From the NCBI RefSeq assembly GCF_040675875.1, contig NZ_JBEGII010000001.1:2728001-2792000 (forward strand): DNA of 64,000 nucleotides, in the 5' to 3' direction. Below the pieces are notes generated by a model. It saw only the letters and a list, made by a program, of their open reading frames with translations. It did no database searches and was not told the origin of the DNA. Each line of letters opens with the position of its first letter. The stretch's first letter is position 1. The stretch is from Microbacterium sp. LWO12-1.2. GTDB lineage: Bacteria; Actinomycetota; Actinomycetes; Actinomycetales; Microbacteriaceae. A program made the position numbers and the translations under genes. Shown piece after piece: positions 49,189-58,009 of this stretch.

Positions 49189-50280
49189 TCAGGCGCGATC
49201 AGCGCCCTGCGCGGCTGCGACGGCCTCGTCGATCCGCGCCTGTACGCGCGCGGCCGAGCGTGTGCGGAGGCGTCGGAACAACAGCACGCCCCCGACGACG
49301 AGCACGATCAGCGCCAGCTGCGCCCACGGCACTGTCCACACCGTGAACGCCTCCTCCGACGCAGCGAGCGCGCCCTCGATCTCATCGTCTCCGACCGCAG
49401 CCGGGGACGCGACGACGCGGCCATCCGCGAAGAACAGCGGCCACACCGGCATCCGGACCTCCGCGGGGCTCGACTGTCCCGGCAGGAGCTCCCGCTGTGC
49501 GAGCGCGGACGACTCGTCGGACAGCAGACCGAACGGCCCCGCCGTCCCGACCACCGTCTCGGCCCCCAGCCGCACGTTGCCCGTGTTGGCGAGGTCGTAG
49601 CGCACCACCAGCGTTCCGGGGGCGAAGGGATTCCAGGAGGGCTCGTACGTCGCCTGCACGACCTCGGGATGCACTCCCGCCACGATGTCACCCGACACCC
49701 GCAGGTGCACCCGGACACCGACACGGGAGGCGAGCTGCACCTCCGAGGCGGCGTCGGGCAGCAGCTCGGCGACGATTCCCGCCGGATGGTCGCCCGGGGC
49801 CGCATCCGCGGGGATCTCGATGCGCACGGGGAAGACGACGCTCTCCCCTGCGGGGACGCTCACGGCGAAGCCGCCGTCCTCGCGGGGTGCCGCCCCCTCG
49901 ACGGCGCCGAGTGCCACCCAGGCACCTCCACCCGTCGGCTCCTCTCCGGCGGGGATGAGGTCGAAGCTGCCGTCGCCCCCGACGGTTCCGTCGCTCGCGT
50001 AGACCGCGAAGGTCGCCGCCTGGGCACTGAAGTTCGACAGCGCGAGGCTCTCTTCCACCGACGCGCCGGGATCGACCCGGTGCCGCAGGGAGACCCGCCC
50101 GTCCGGTGCGCCATCGACGGCCGGTTGCAGCGCCCAGGTGATTCCCGCCGCAGGATCGGGCGCGGTGTCGGCCTCGGCGGGAACGGGCAGGGGATGCGCG
50201 CCCGCAGCGGCCGGCTGCCCGATGGCGAGCATCAGGGCCAGTGCGGTCGCGCCGAGCAGAGAAAGAGGATGCAGGTTCAT
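49189..50280 (-). CDS. DUF916/WxL-interacting-type membrane-anchored protein, second copy
   Basis: 363-residue exported protein paralogous to the one at 23249: signal peptide (about 1-28), DUF916-like first domain with DGRVSLRHRVDPGASVEES and LSNFSAQAATFAV, second domain with RYDLANTGNVRLG, membrane helix (about 320-340) and a basic tail RRLRTRSAARVQARID. It follows the esterase-WxL-like gene after a 14-bp hairpin and probably holds the esterase at the surface. In this copy no small LPxTG-like gene follows. The start has a GGAG site. Confidence 0.75.
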   Translation of the reverse strand: MNLHPLSLLGATALALMLAIGQPAAAGAHPLPVPAEADTAPDPAAGITWALQPAVDGAPDGRVSLRHRVDPGASVEESLALSNFSAQAATFAVYASDGTVGGDGSFDLIPAGEEPTGGGAWVALGAVEGAAPREDGGFAVSVPAGESVVFPVRIEIPADAAPGDHPAGIVAELLPDAASEVQLASRVGVRVHLRVSGDIVAGVHPEVVQATYEPSWNPFAPGTLVVRYDLANTGNVRLGAETVVGTAGPFGLLSDESSALAQRELLPGQSSPAEVRMPVWPLFFADGRVVASPAAVGDDEIEGALAASEEAFTVWTVPWAQLALIVLVVGGVLLFRRLRTRSAARVQARIDEAVAAAQGADRA

Positions 50281-50295
50281 GGTGCTCCAAGCCGT

Positions 50296-50329
50296 CGTGC
50301 GGCCGGTCGAGGAAACGACCGGCCGCACG
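50296..50329 (-). promoter_or_regulatory. Intercistronic hairpin between esterase and DUF916-like genes
   Basis: Perfect 14-bp inverted repeat (50296-50309 with 50316-50329, loop AGGAAA) between the esterase stop and the DUF916-like start. It may stabilise or partly terminate the message, giving more cargo than anchor. Confidence 0.7.
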
Positions 50330-50344
50330 GGGTGAGGTTCCGGG

Positions 50345-53059
50345 TCAGTCGACCGGGAACAGGGAGATGGACAGAACGCTGGAGTACGAACCCGGCTGCG
50401 TGTCGACCGGCACCTCCAGCTGCAGACCGGCTCCGAGCTTCGCGGAACCGAAGCGCCCCTCGGTGGAGGCACTCGCCAGCTCGCCGGCGGTCGAGAGACC
50501 CGAGCCGCCGTCGAGTGCGGTGGCCAGCGCATCTCCGGCCGCGAGGCCGGCACGCGGCGTGAGCACCTTCGGCACCCAGCCCAGGTGATCGGCCTGGATC
50601 GTCTGGCCGCCCGAGGTGAAGGGCTGCGCCTGCGCCGCGACGGTCCATCCACCCAGGCCCGCCTGCTGCGCCGTGCGGGAGTCCGTCACCGCGACCTCCG
50701 GCAGTTCGCCTGTGAACCGGAGCCGGTCACCCACGTTCTGCGGAGCGGACAGGGCGATCCCGGCGCCGTACTCCGCGACGGTCATCGCGAGCACACCGTT
50801 CTCCCCCTCAGCGATCGCGGCGGTCACGGGGATACCGGATGCCGTGTCGGCGGCGAACAGCTTCGGCACGAAGTCGATCAACGCCTTCTGCCAGACGTCC
50901 CAGCTGTGCGGCCCGGGGATCGGGGCATGGAACTCGTGGGTGATGCCACGGGTCTCGAGCGCACTGATGAGCGACATCGTGTTCTGGTAGGTGAAGTCCT
51001 GGATGTCGCCGGTGTAGACGGCCAGGAGCTTCGTGCCGGCGTTGATCGCGTCGACGTCGGCGCTGGCGGGCGGGGCGCTGAATGCCGAGAAGGCACCGAT
51101 GTACGCGAACTCTCCGGGGTGCGCGTAGAGCGTGCTCAGCGCATGACCGGAGCCCATCGAGAGACCGGCCAGTGCGCGCTGCGCCGGATCGGAGCTGACG
51201 TTGTACGCCGCTTCGGTGGCCGGCACGATGTTCTGCAGGATCTCCTTCGGATAGTCGACACCGTTGCCGTTCGCCATCACGACGACCATCGGACGGATGG
51301 TGCCGTTCGCGTAGTGGTTGTCGAGGATCTGCGCAGCTCGTCCGACCTGGATCCAGTCGCTCCACGTCTGCCCGCCTCCGTGCTGGAGGAAGAACACCGG
51401 ATACGGCTCTTCGCGCTCGGGGTCGTAACCGGGCGGCGTCCAGACGTAGGCCGAGCGATCCTGTGCACCGGCAAGGGTCGGATAGTCCATGGTCTCGACC
51501 GCGCCGCGCAGCTCGGGCGCCACATCGCCGGTGAACTCACCGCGTACGCCGCTTCCGGCCACGAAGAACGTGCTCCACTTGGACTCCGAGGTGACCACGG
51601 TCGGGTTGCCCGCATCCTTGTGATCGACGCGGTCCACCACGAACTTGTAGTAGTAGGAACCGCCGTCGAGCGGTCCGAGGGTGAGCCGCCAGCGGTCGCC
51701 GACCTTCTCCATCGGGATGCGGAGCCAGTTGCCCGCCGGAGCCCAGTTCGCCCAGATCGTGACGTTCTTCGCGGCACTGAACTCCGTGCCGGTCTCGAAG
51801 GTCACGACGCCGTGCTCGTCGACCCACGGGGTGGGCGTGGTGCCCGTGGCGGGGAGCGAGTGCGCGCCGTTCAGGGCGCGGTGCCCCTCGCTCACCCCGT
51901 GATCGTCGACGTCATGGAAGAGCCGGGAGGCGAAGTCTTGCAGCGACTCCTGCCAGGTCTCCCAGATGCCGCCGTAGCTCGGGTTCACGCCGTCGAACTC
52001 GTACTCCACGCCGGCCGCGTCGAGCTTCGACGTCAGGGCGACGTTCTGGTTGTACGACCGGTCCGTGGTGTTGCCGACGTAGAGCCGGATCAGATCGGTG
52101 CCCTCGTTGATCTGCGTGGCCTTCGCCGCGCTGATGCTGCTCACCAGGTTGCCCGAGAACGACCCGACCTTTGAGAACTCCCCGGGGTCGGTGACCATGA
52201 GGTTCAACGCCTGCGAGGCGCCTCGACCGATTCCGGCGATGGCCTGGCCTGCCGCGTCATCCGAGATGTGGAACTCCTCGCGGGCCGCGGGAAGCAGGCT
52301 GTCGAGCACCTCGGACCGCACATCGGTCGAGTTCCCGTCGCCCATCACGACGACCATGGGCTCGATCTTCCCCTCGACGGCGAGGTTGTCGAGGATCTGC
52401 GCGGCGCGCCCGAGCTCGGTCCACTCGCTGTGCGCCTGACCGGCATCCTGCAGCAGGTAGAGCACCGGGTACTCGTCGGCGCGGTTCGCGTCGTAGCTCG
52501 GCGGCGTCCACACCTGTGCTGAGCGCTCCTCGCCCGCGGTGGCGCTGTCGTAGGTCAGCGTGTGCAGTTCTCCACCGGCGGGCACATCCGCCTGCCAGGC
52601 AGCGGAGGCTCCGCCCACGAAGAACGTGTTGTACGAGGGCTTCGCGGTGACCGGCTGCTCGGTGGCCGGGTTGCGGAACGTGACGAGCTGTTCGGTACCC
52701 GCGATCGTGGCCTTGTACTGGAAGTAGTACTGTCCGGGCTCGAGCGGCCCGATCGTGGCGGTCCAGGAGCCGCCGCTGAGGCCGAGGTTCAGCTGCGACC
52801 AGCTGTGACCGGGGCCGAAGTTGCCCTCCACCGCCAGGGATGCCGGCGCACTGCCGACCTGACTGCGCACCACCGAGTCCGGCACCGTGAACCGGTACAG
52901 ACCGTCGGCGGGTTGGGATATCCATGGATCCGCCGGAGTGTCGGCGGCAGCTGCGGGCTGCGCGGCCAGCAGCGAGCCGGCCCCCACCGCCGTCGCCGCC
53001 AGCAGTGCGACCCAGCGGCTTCGACCGCCGCGGGGGGAGGCACTCGTTCGAGTTTTCAT
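50345..53059 (-). CDS. Secreted tandem esterase with C-terminal WxL-like domain
   Basis: 904-residue exported protein. Signal peptide about 1-39. Two repeats follow, each an Ig-like/CBM48-type domain plus an esterase-D/feruloyl-esterase fold: repeat 1 (about 45-390) and repeat 2 (about 405-745). Repeat 2 has the nucleophile motif GLSMGSG (Ser near 637) and the catalytic His in PGPHSWDVW. Repeat 1 has GIGRGAS and NPSYGGIW at the same places, so it lacks both Ser and His and is probably inactive. The C-terminus (about 755-904) is WxL-like: PEVAVTDSRT, GGWTVAAQAQPF, DHLGWVPKVL, PGSYSSVLSISLF. Likely role: removing acyl or feruloyl esters from plant polysaccharide while bound to the cell wall. 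Two motif B operators lie upstream. Confidence 0.83.
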   Translation of the reverse strand: MKTRTSASPRGGRSRWVALLAATAVGAGSLLAAQPAAAADTPADPWISQPADGLYRFTVPDSVVRSQVGSAPASLAVEGNFGPGHSWSQLNLGLSGGSWTATIGPLEPGQYYFQYKATIAGTEQLVTFRNPATEQPVTAKPSYNTFFVGGASAAWQADVPAGGELHTLTYDSATAGEERSAQVWTPPSYDANRADEYPVLYLLQDAGQAHSEWTELGRAAQILDNLAVEGKIEPMVVVMGDGNSTDVRSEVLDSLLPAAREEFHISDDAAGQAIAGIGRGASQALNLMVTDPGEFSKVGSFSGNLVSSISAAKATQINEGTDLIRLYVGNTTDRSYNQNVALTSKLDAAGVEYEFDGVNPSYGGIWETWQESLQDFASRLFHDVDDHGVSEGHRALNGAHSLPATGTTPTPWVDEHGVVTFETGTEFSAAKNVTIWANWAPAGNWLRIPMEKVGDRWRLTLGPLDGGSYYYKFVVDRVDHKDAGNPTVVTSESKWSTFFVAGSGVRGEFTGDVAPELRGAVETMDYPTLAGAQDRSAYVWTPPGYDPEREEPYPVFFLQHGGGQTWSDWIQVGRAAQILDNHYANGTIRPMVVVMANGNGVDYPKEILQNIVPATEAAYNVSSDPAQRALAGLSMGSGHALSTLYAHPGEFAYIGAFSAFSAPPASADVDAINAGTKLLAVYTGDIQDFTYQNTMSLISALETRGITHEFHAPIPGPHSWDVWQKALIDFVPKLFAADTASGIPVTAAIAEGENGVLAMTVAEYGAGIALSAPQNVGDRLRFTGELPEVAVTDSRTAQQAGLGGWTVAAQAQPFTSGGQTIQADHLGWVPKVLTPRAGLAAGDALATALDGGSGLSTAGELASASTEGRFGSAKLGAGLQLEVPVDTQPGSYSSVLSISLFPVD

Positions 53060-53167
53060 CACCTTTGATTCCTCTCGTGTCATCCGCGCGCAGAACCGCA
53101 CACGGTTCGGACCGTGCTCTGAGGAGCCGGTCCTGCGCGAGATCACGACGCCGCGAGAAGAGCAGAT

Positions 53168-53181
53168 TTACAACGTCGTAA
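53168..53181. promoter_or_regulatory. LacI-type operator (motif B) upstream of esterase gene
   Basis: TTACAACGTCGTAA, 108 bases before the esterase start. It is the exact reverse complement of the second site at 53232. Confidence 0.7.
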
Positions 53182-53231
53182 TCTTGCTGCCTGACAGCAT
53201 GTCGCGCCGATATTCCGGTGTCAAGGCAAAA

Positions 53232-53245
53232 TTACGACGTTGTAA
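53232..53245. promoter_or_regulatory. LacI-type operator (motif B), second copy, inverted
   Basis: TTACGACGTTGTAA, 64 bases from the first copy. The pair shares the AACGTTGTAA core with the double site at 42864-42891. Confidence 0.7.
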
Positions 53246-53316
53246 AAAATGGGGAGTGTGCGGGCGGCACTCCTGCCCCGCCGGCAGCCACCCAAATCGC
53301 CGAGACCCACCGACGC

Positions 53317-53362
53317 CGCCGAGACCCACCCCCGCACACGTCGGCAGGGGTGGGTCTCGGCG
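53317..53362 (-). terminator. Terminator after prp operon
   Basis: Perfect 16-bp stem (53317-53332 with 53347-53362, 14-base loop). Extra direct copies of the GCCGAGACCCACC block flank it on the left (about 53299) and its complement on the right (about 53369), so alternative pairings are possible. Confidence 0.7.
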
Positions 53363-53405
53363 TTGATGATGGGTCTCGGCGCCCCGGACCGAAGTGCGAG
53401 CCGGG

Positions 53406-54596
53406 TCAGCCGGCCGCTTCCTCCGGACGTTCGAGCACGTCGATCGCCGAGGTGTCGGGCTCGTACTCGTCGATGTGACGCTCGTGCGGACCGTCGTACA
53501 GCGACAGCGGGCGGATCAGCGCGTTCGACCCCTGCTGTTCGATGATGTGCGCGGTCCATCCGGTGATGCGTGCCGCGACGAACAGCGGAGTGAAGGTGAG
53601 CGTGTCGAATCCGATGAGGTTGTACGCCGGCCCCGAGGGGTAGTCGAGGTTCGGGTAGATGCCCTTGCGTCCGACGAACTCGCTCTCGAGCTTGTCGTAC
53701 AGCTCGCCGACCGCCGGCTTGTCGTAGTGCGCGACGAGCGAGTCGAGCGCCGCCTTCATGGTCGGCACGCGCGAGTCGCCGCGCTTGTAGACGCGGTGCC
53801 CGAAGCCCATGATCTTGCGCTTCTCGGCGAGCGCAGCGTCGAGCCACCCCTCGACCTGGTCGGCCGTGCCGATCTCGTCGAAGATGTGCATGACGGCCTC
53901 GTTCGCGCCTCCATGCAGCGGTCCCTTGAGCGCGCCGATGGCCCCGACGACCGCCGAGTACAGGTCACTGAGGGTCGACGTGATCACGCGGGCCGTGAAC
54001 GTGGAGGCGTTGAAGGAGTGCTCCGCGTAGAGGATCATCGAGCGGTTGAACGCATCGACCACCACCGGTTCGGGCTCCTCGCCGAACGTGAGCCAGAGGA
54101 AGTTCGCGGCGTAGTCGAGGTCGTCGCGCGGCTCGAGGGCGTCGAGTCCCCGGCGGCGGCGCTGCCCGTACGACACGATCGCCGGAAGCGCGGCGAACAG
54201 CGTCAGGCTGCGCTCCTGGTTCTCCTCCGGCGTGCCCACGGCATCGAGCACATTGGCGATGCCCGCGGTCTCGATCGCACCGATCACGCTCACGGCGGTG
54301 CGCACCTCGTCCATCGGGTGCGAGTCCAGCGGCAGCCGGTCGATCGCGTCCTTGACCTCGGGCGAGAGGGCGCGGTGCTGCCTCTCGGTCAGTCGGAACG
54401 CGGCCAGCTCTTCGTGCGTGGGCAGCTCGCCGTTCCACAGCAGGTACGCCACCGCCTCGAAGGACTGCGTCGCCGCCAGCTCCTGCACGGGGTAGCCGCG
54501 GTAGAGCAGGCTGTTCGTCTCGGGGTTGACCTTCGAGATCGCCGTCGTGTCGACGACGACGCCCGCGAGGCCCTTCTTGATGTCCGGCTCGGTCAT
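53406..54596 (-). CDS. prpC: 2-methylcitrate synthase
   Basis: 396-residue citrate synthase-family enzyme that condenses propionyl-CoA with oxaloacetate. Recognisable elements are LYRGYPVQELA near the N-terminus, AEHSFNASTFTARV and GPLHGGANEAVM (both with catalytic His residues), MGFGHRVYKRGDSR and DYPSGPAYNLIGF with the catalytic Asp. The short length and the genes prpB and prpD beside it identify it as the methylcitrate-cycle enzyme instead of the housekeeping citrate synthase. It starts one base after the prpB stop, with AAGGAG before the ATG. Confidence 0.93.
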   Translation of the reverse strand: MTEPDIKKGLAGVVVDTTAISKVNPETNSLLYRGYPVQELAATQSFEAVAYLLWNGELPTHEELAAFRLTERQHRALSPEVKDAIDRLPLDSHPMDEVRTAVSVIGAIETAGIANVLDAVGTPEENQERSLTLFAALPAIVSYGQRRRRGLDALEPRDDLDYAANFLWLTFGEEPEPVVVDAFNRSMILYAEHSFNASTFTARVITSTLSDLYSAVVGAIGALKGPLHGGANEAVMHIFDEIGTADQVEGWLDAALAEKRKIMGFGHRVYKRGDSRVPTMKAALDSLVAHYDKPAVGELYDKLESEFVGRKGIYPNLDYPSGPAYNLIGFDTLTFTPLFVAARITGWTAHIIEQQGSNALIRPLSLYDGPHERHIDEYEPDTSAIDVLERPEEAAG

Positions 54597-54597
54597 G

Positions 54598-55512
54598 TCA
54601 CTCCTTCGTGGGTTCCCGCTCGAGTGTGAAGTTGAAGACCCCGGAGTCGAAGTGGTTGTACGACTCGTAGTCGATGAGGTCGTAGAGATCGGCGCGGTGC
54701 TGCATCTCGCCGAGCTTCGAGGTCAGATGCCCCTCGTCGTTCAGAGTATCGAGCGCACGGCCCGCCGCGCCCATCGCAATGCGCAGCAGCGACACCGGCC
54801 AGATCACGATCCGCACCCCGGCGCTCTGCAGCTGGGCACTCGAGAAGAGTTCGCTCTTGCCGAACTCCGTCATGTTCGCCAGGATCGGCACGTCCAGCGC
54901 GTTCGCCATGGCCTCGAATTCGTCGAGCGTGCGCATGGCCTCGGGGAAGATCGCGTCGGCCCCGGCATCCACCAGCGCCTTGGCGCGGTCGATCGCGGCG
55001 TCCAGCCCCTCCACCGCACGGATGTCGGTGCGCGCCATCAGCAGGAAGTTCGGGTCTCTGCGGGCGTCGGCGGCGGCACGGATGCGCTTGACCGCCGTAT
55101 CCTCGTCGACCACGCTCTTACCGTCGAGGTGCCCGCAACGCTTCGGGTTGACCTGGTCCTCGATGTGCATGCCGGCGAGGCCCGCATCCTCGAGCTCCTG
55201 GATCGTGCGGGCGACGTTCATCGGTTCGCCGAACCCGGTGTCGGCATCGACGATCGCGGGCAGGTCGGTGATGCGGGCGATCTGCTTCGCGCGACCGGCG
55301 ACCTCGGTCAGCGTGGTGAGGCCGATGTCGGGGAGCCCGAGGTCGGCGGCCAGCACGGCGCCCGAGATGTAGACGCCGTCGAAGCCCTTCTGCGCGATCA
55401 GCCGGGCGCTGAGCGGGTTGAACGCACCGGGGAAGCGCAGCAGCTCCCCGCTCGCGAGCCGTTCGCGGAACAGCCGGCGCTTCTCGGCCGGGGTGGTGGT
55501 GGAGTACAGCAT
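54598..55512 (-). CDS. prpB: Methylisocitrate lyase
   Basis: 304-residue isocitrate-lyase superfamily enzyme that cleaves 2-methylisocitrate to pyruvate and succinate. VDADTGFGEP (metal-binding Asp residues), IEDQVNPKRCGHLDGK (catalytic Cys in the KRCGH loop) and LMARTDIRAVEG are diagnostic. It overlaps the prpD stop by one base (TGATG) and is one base from prpC, so the three genes form one operon for propionate use. Confidence 0.95.
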   Translation of the reverse strand: MLYSTTTPAEKRRLFRERLASGELLRFPGAFNPLSARLIAQKGFDGVYISGAVLAADLGLPDIGLTTLTEVAGRAKQIARITDLPAIVDADTGFGEPMNVARTIQELEDAGLAGMHIEDQVNPKRCGHLDGKSVVDEDTAVKRIRAAADARRDPNFLLMARTDIRAVEGLDAAIDRAKALVDAGADAIFPEAMRTLDEFEAMANALDVPILANMTEFGKSELFSSAQLQSAGVRIVIWPVSLLRIAMGAAGRALDTLNDEGHLTSKLGEMQHRADLYDLIDYESYNHFDSGVFNFTLEREPTKE

Positions 55513-57038
55513 CAGAACAGCCCCGACGGCGCCGGTGCGGACTCGAGCAGCCCGGGCTTCGCGACGATCGACAGCTCGCCGACCTCCGCGGGCGTGAGCT
55601 CGGGGAGCCGCTGCACGAGCGCGAGGAACCGCTCGATCTCGGCCGGCTCCAGCACCGGCTCGGCGAGCAGACGGAACTTCGCGATGTAGTTCTCGCGCGC
55701 GAACGGCCGGGCACCGAGCGGATGCGCGTCGGCGACCGCGATCTCATCGACCACGGTCGAGCCGTCGGTGAGGCGGAACTCCACCCGGCCGCCGAACGCC
55801 TTCACGTCGGGGTCCTCGGAGTGGTACCGGCGGGTCCACTCGGCATCCTCCGCCGTGGTGATCTTGTGCCACAGGGCGACGGTGTCTTCCCGACCCGCAC
55901 GCGCGGGGGCGTAGGAGTCGACGTGGTGCCATCCGCCGTCCTGCAGTGCGACCGCGAAGATGTACGGGATCGAGTGGTCGAGCGTCTCTCGCGATGCCGT
56001 GGGGTCGTACTTCTGCGGGTCGTTCGCACCAGAGCCGATCACGTAGTGCGTGTGATGGCTGGTGTGCAGCACGATGGCCTCGATGTTCGCGGGGTCGCGC
56101 AGCGCCGGGTTCTCGGTGCCGATCTTGCGAGCCAGGTCGATCCACGCCTGCGCCTGGTACTCGGCCGAGTGCTCCTTCGTGTACGAGTCGAGGATCGCGC
56201 GCTTGGGCTCACCGGCGGCGGGAAGCGGCACCTCGTACGCGGCATCCTTGCCGTCGAGCATCCAGGCGATCACGCCGTCTTCGCCTTCGTAGATCGGTGC
56301 GGGGCTGGTCTGTCCGCGCATCGCCCTGTCGACAGCCTCGACGGCCATCTTGCCGGCGAAGGCCGGGGCGTGCGCCTTCCAGGTCGAGATCTCGCCCTTG
56401 CGGCTCTGACGGGTGGCGGTCGTGGTGTGCAGGCCCTGGCCGACGGCCTGGTAGATCGTCTCGACGTCGAGCCCGAGCAGAGTGCCGATGCCGGCCGCGG
56501 CCGAGGGGCCGAGGTGGGCGACGTGGTCGATCTTGTGCTTGTGCAGGCAGATCGCGCGCACGAGGTCCATCTGGATCTCGTAGCCGGTGGCGATGCCGCG
56601 CACGAGCGCCCGGCCATCCTTGCCCGCGTGCTGCGCGACCGCGAGGATCGGCGGGATGTTGTCGCCAGGGTGCGAGTACTCCGCAGCGAGGAACGTGTCG
56701 TGGTAGTCGAGCTCCCGCACCGCCACGCCGTTCGCCCAGGCGGCCCACTCGGGGCTGGTGCGGTGGTCGAGCGCGGCACCGAACAGGTTCGCGCCCACGC
56801 CACCGGTCGAGACCGGGTGGCTGAACGCCTGCGCACGGGCGGCGTTGATGGGCGCGCGGGTGAGGGATGCTGCCGCGACGGACGCGTTGTCGATGATGCG
56901 GTTGATGATCATGTCGACGACGGACTGCTCGACCTCGACCTGATCGGCGGCGACCTCGGCGATCTTCCAGGCGAGTTGGTCTTCCCTGGCGAGGTTCTCA
57001 TCGCTGCGGTGGACGCGGACGTGGTGCGTGACGGTCAT
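55512..57038 (-). CDS. prpD: 2-methylcitrate dehydratase
   Basis: 508-residue MmgE/PrpD-family enzyme that dehydrates 2-methylcitrate to 2-methylaconitate. [41 protein letters not shown] and [19 protein letters not shown] are characteristic stretches in the N-terminal helical domain; the C-terminal domain has [16 protein letters not shown]. It overlaps the GntR gene by 4 bases at its start and prpB by one base at its end. Confidence 0.94.
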   Translation of the reverse strand: MTVTHHVRVHRSDENLAREDQLAWKIAEVAADQVEVEQSVVDMIINRIIDNASVAAASLTRAPINAARAQAFSHPVSTGGVGANLFGAALDHRTSPEWAAWANGVAVRELDYHDTFLAAEYSHPGDNIPPILAVAQHAGKDGRALVRGIATGYEIQMDLVRAICLHKHKIDHVAHLGPSAAAGIGTLLGLDVETIYQAVGQGLHTTTATRQSRKGEISTWKAHAPAFAGKMAVEAVDRAMRGQTSPAPIYEGEDGVIAWMLDGKDAAYEVPLPAAGEPKRAILDSYTKEHSAEYQAQAWIDLARKIGTENPALRDPANIEAIVLHTSHHTHYVIGSGANDPQKYDPTASRETLDHSIPYIFAVALQDGGWHHVDSYAPARAGREDTVALWHKITTAEDAEWTRRYHSEDPDVKAFGGRVEFRLTDGSTVVDEIAVADAHPLGARPFARENYIAKFRLLAEPVLEPAEIERFLALVQRLPELTPAEVGELSIVAKPGLLESAPAPSGLF

Positions 57039-57730
57039 GAGTGTCCTTCTTCGTGGGAGACGGAGCTGTCGGGGAGGGAGCTGTCGGGGAGGGAGTCGAG
57101 GATGCCGGTGAGCGCGTTGTGCAGGTGCACGTGCGTGGCGTGCGCGGCGAGGTCGCCGTCGCGGGCGGCGAGCGCCTGGGCGATCGTGCGATGCTCGGCG
57201 GCGGATGCGGCGAGCCGGTCGGGCTTGTCCCGCGCCATGCGCCGTACCCGGACCAGGTGCGTGCGCACGGTGCGCAGGGCCGAGGCGATGTAGTCGTTGG
57301 CGACCGCCGCGTCGAGGGCGGCGTCGAAACGGGCGATCAGCGCGTAGTAGGCGTCGCGCCCTTCGACCGCGGACAGGTCGACGTGCGCGAACTCGGTGGC
57401 GAGGGCGGCGAAGTGCGCGGCGTCTCCGCGCGCGGCGGCGAGGCGGGCGGAGGTCTCCTCCAGCGCACGTCGGATCTCGAACAGGGCGCGGATGTCGTCG
57501 GCATCCAGATCCGCGACGACCGTGACGCGGGGCGACTGCTGCACGACCAGTCCGTCGGCGGCGAGACGGCGCAGCGCCTCGCGCATCGGCGTACGGCTGA
57601 CGCCGAGCCGTTCGGCCTGCTCGACCTCGCCCAGCACGACGCCGGCGGCGAGCGCTCCAGACTGGATGCCGTCGAGCAGCGCCGCATACGCGCGATCGCC
57701 CGCCGTAGTGCGCTCCGCGGGAAGGGTCAT
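57035..57730 (-). CDS. GntR family regulator of the prp operon, FCD domain
   Basis: 231-residue regulator. The winged helix has [21 protein letters not shown]; the FCD domain has the [15 protein letters not shown] and AAEHRTI stretches for ligand/metal binding. It is the first gene of the prp operon and overlaps prpD by 4 bases. Two TGTATACA-type palindromes lie just upstream (57739, 57791), so it probably represses its own operon until methylcitrate or propionyl-CoA accumulates. This GntR-led layout is common in actinobacteria. Confidence 0.9.
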   Translation of the reverse strand: MTLPAERTTAGDRAYAALLDGIQSGALAAGVVLGEVEQAERLGVSRTPMREALRRLAADGLVVQQSPRVTVVADLDADDIRALFEIRRALEETSARLAAARGDAAHFAALATEFAHVDLSAVEGRDAYYALIARFDAALDAAVANDYIASALRTVRTHLVRVRRMARDKPDRLAASAAEHRTIAQALAARDGDLAAHATHVHLHNALTGILDSLPDSSLPDSSVSHEEGHS

Positions 57731-57738
57731 GCCCTCAG

Positions 57739-57746
57739 TGTATACA
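57739..57746. promoter_or_regulatory. GntR/FCD operator upstream of prp operon
   Basis: TGTATACA perfect 8-bp palindrome, 8 bases before the GntR start codon. This core is typical of FCD-type GntR operators. Confidence 0.65.
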
Positions 57747-57790
57747 TAAAGCCCGGACGTAGGTCTTCTGCTGGCTCACGAGACCACATT

Positions 57791-57798
57791 CGTATACA
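57791..57798. promoter_or_regulatory. GntR/FCD operator, second copy
   Basis: CGTATACA, one mismatch from the first site and 52 bases away. The pair brackets the probable promoter. Confidence 0.55.
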
Positions 57799-58009
57799 TT
57801 CACGGCCCGCTCCGCCGCGGCATCCGCCCGGCCCGTCACTCGCCACACTCCGCGAGCGCCGCCGACACACCCAGGAGCATCCGCCGCCTCCCTCGCCACC
57901 TGCAGGAGCATCCGCCACCTGCAGGAGGAAACCGGACGGATCAGTCCTGCACGTCGCCATCCGTCCTGCAGGTCGCGCGGCAGGAGGCACGCCACACGTC
58001 ACAGGTGAC

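Larger units (their letters stand above)
53060..53405. other. Intergenic region upstream of esterase operon
   Basis: A 346-base gap between the esterase start and the prpC-like stop, both on the minus strand. It holds the esterase promoter, two motif B operators (53168, 53232) and a terminator for the prp operon (53317-53362) built from repeated GAGACCCACC/GGTGGGTCTC blocks. No gene is visible. Confidence 0.7.
57731..58009. other. Intergenic region upstream of prp operon
   Basis: A 279-base gap. It contains two GntR-type palindromes near the GntR start, then short direct repeats (CAGGAGCATCCGCC at 57872-57885 and 57903-57916) and several CCTGCAGG/TCCTGCA blocks up to the EamA stop. I see no gene in it. 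Confidence 0.6.
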
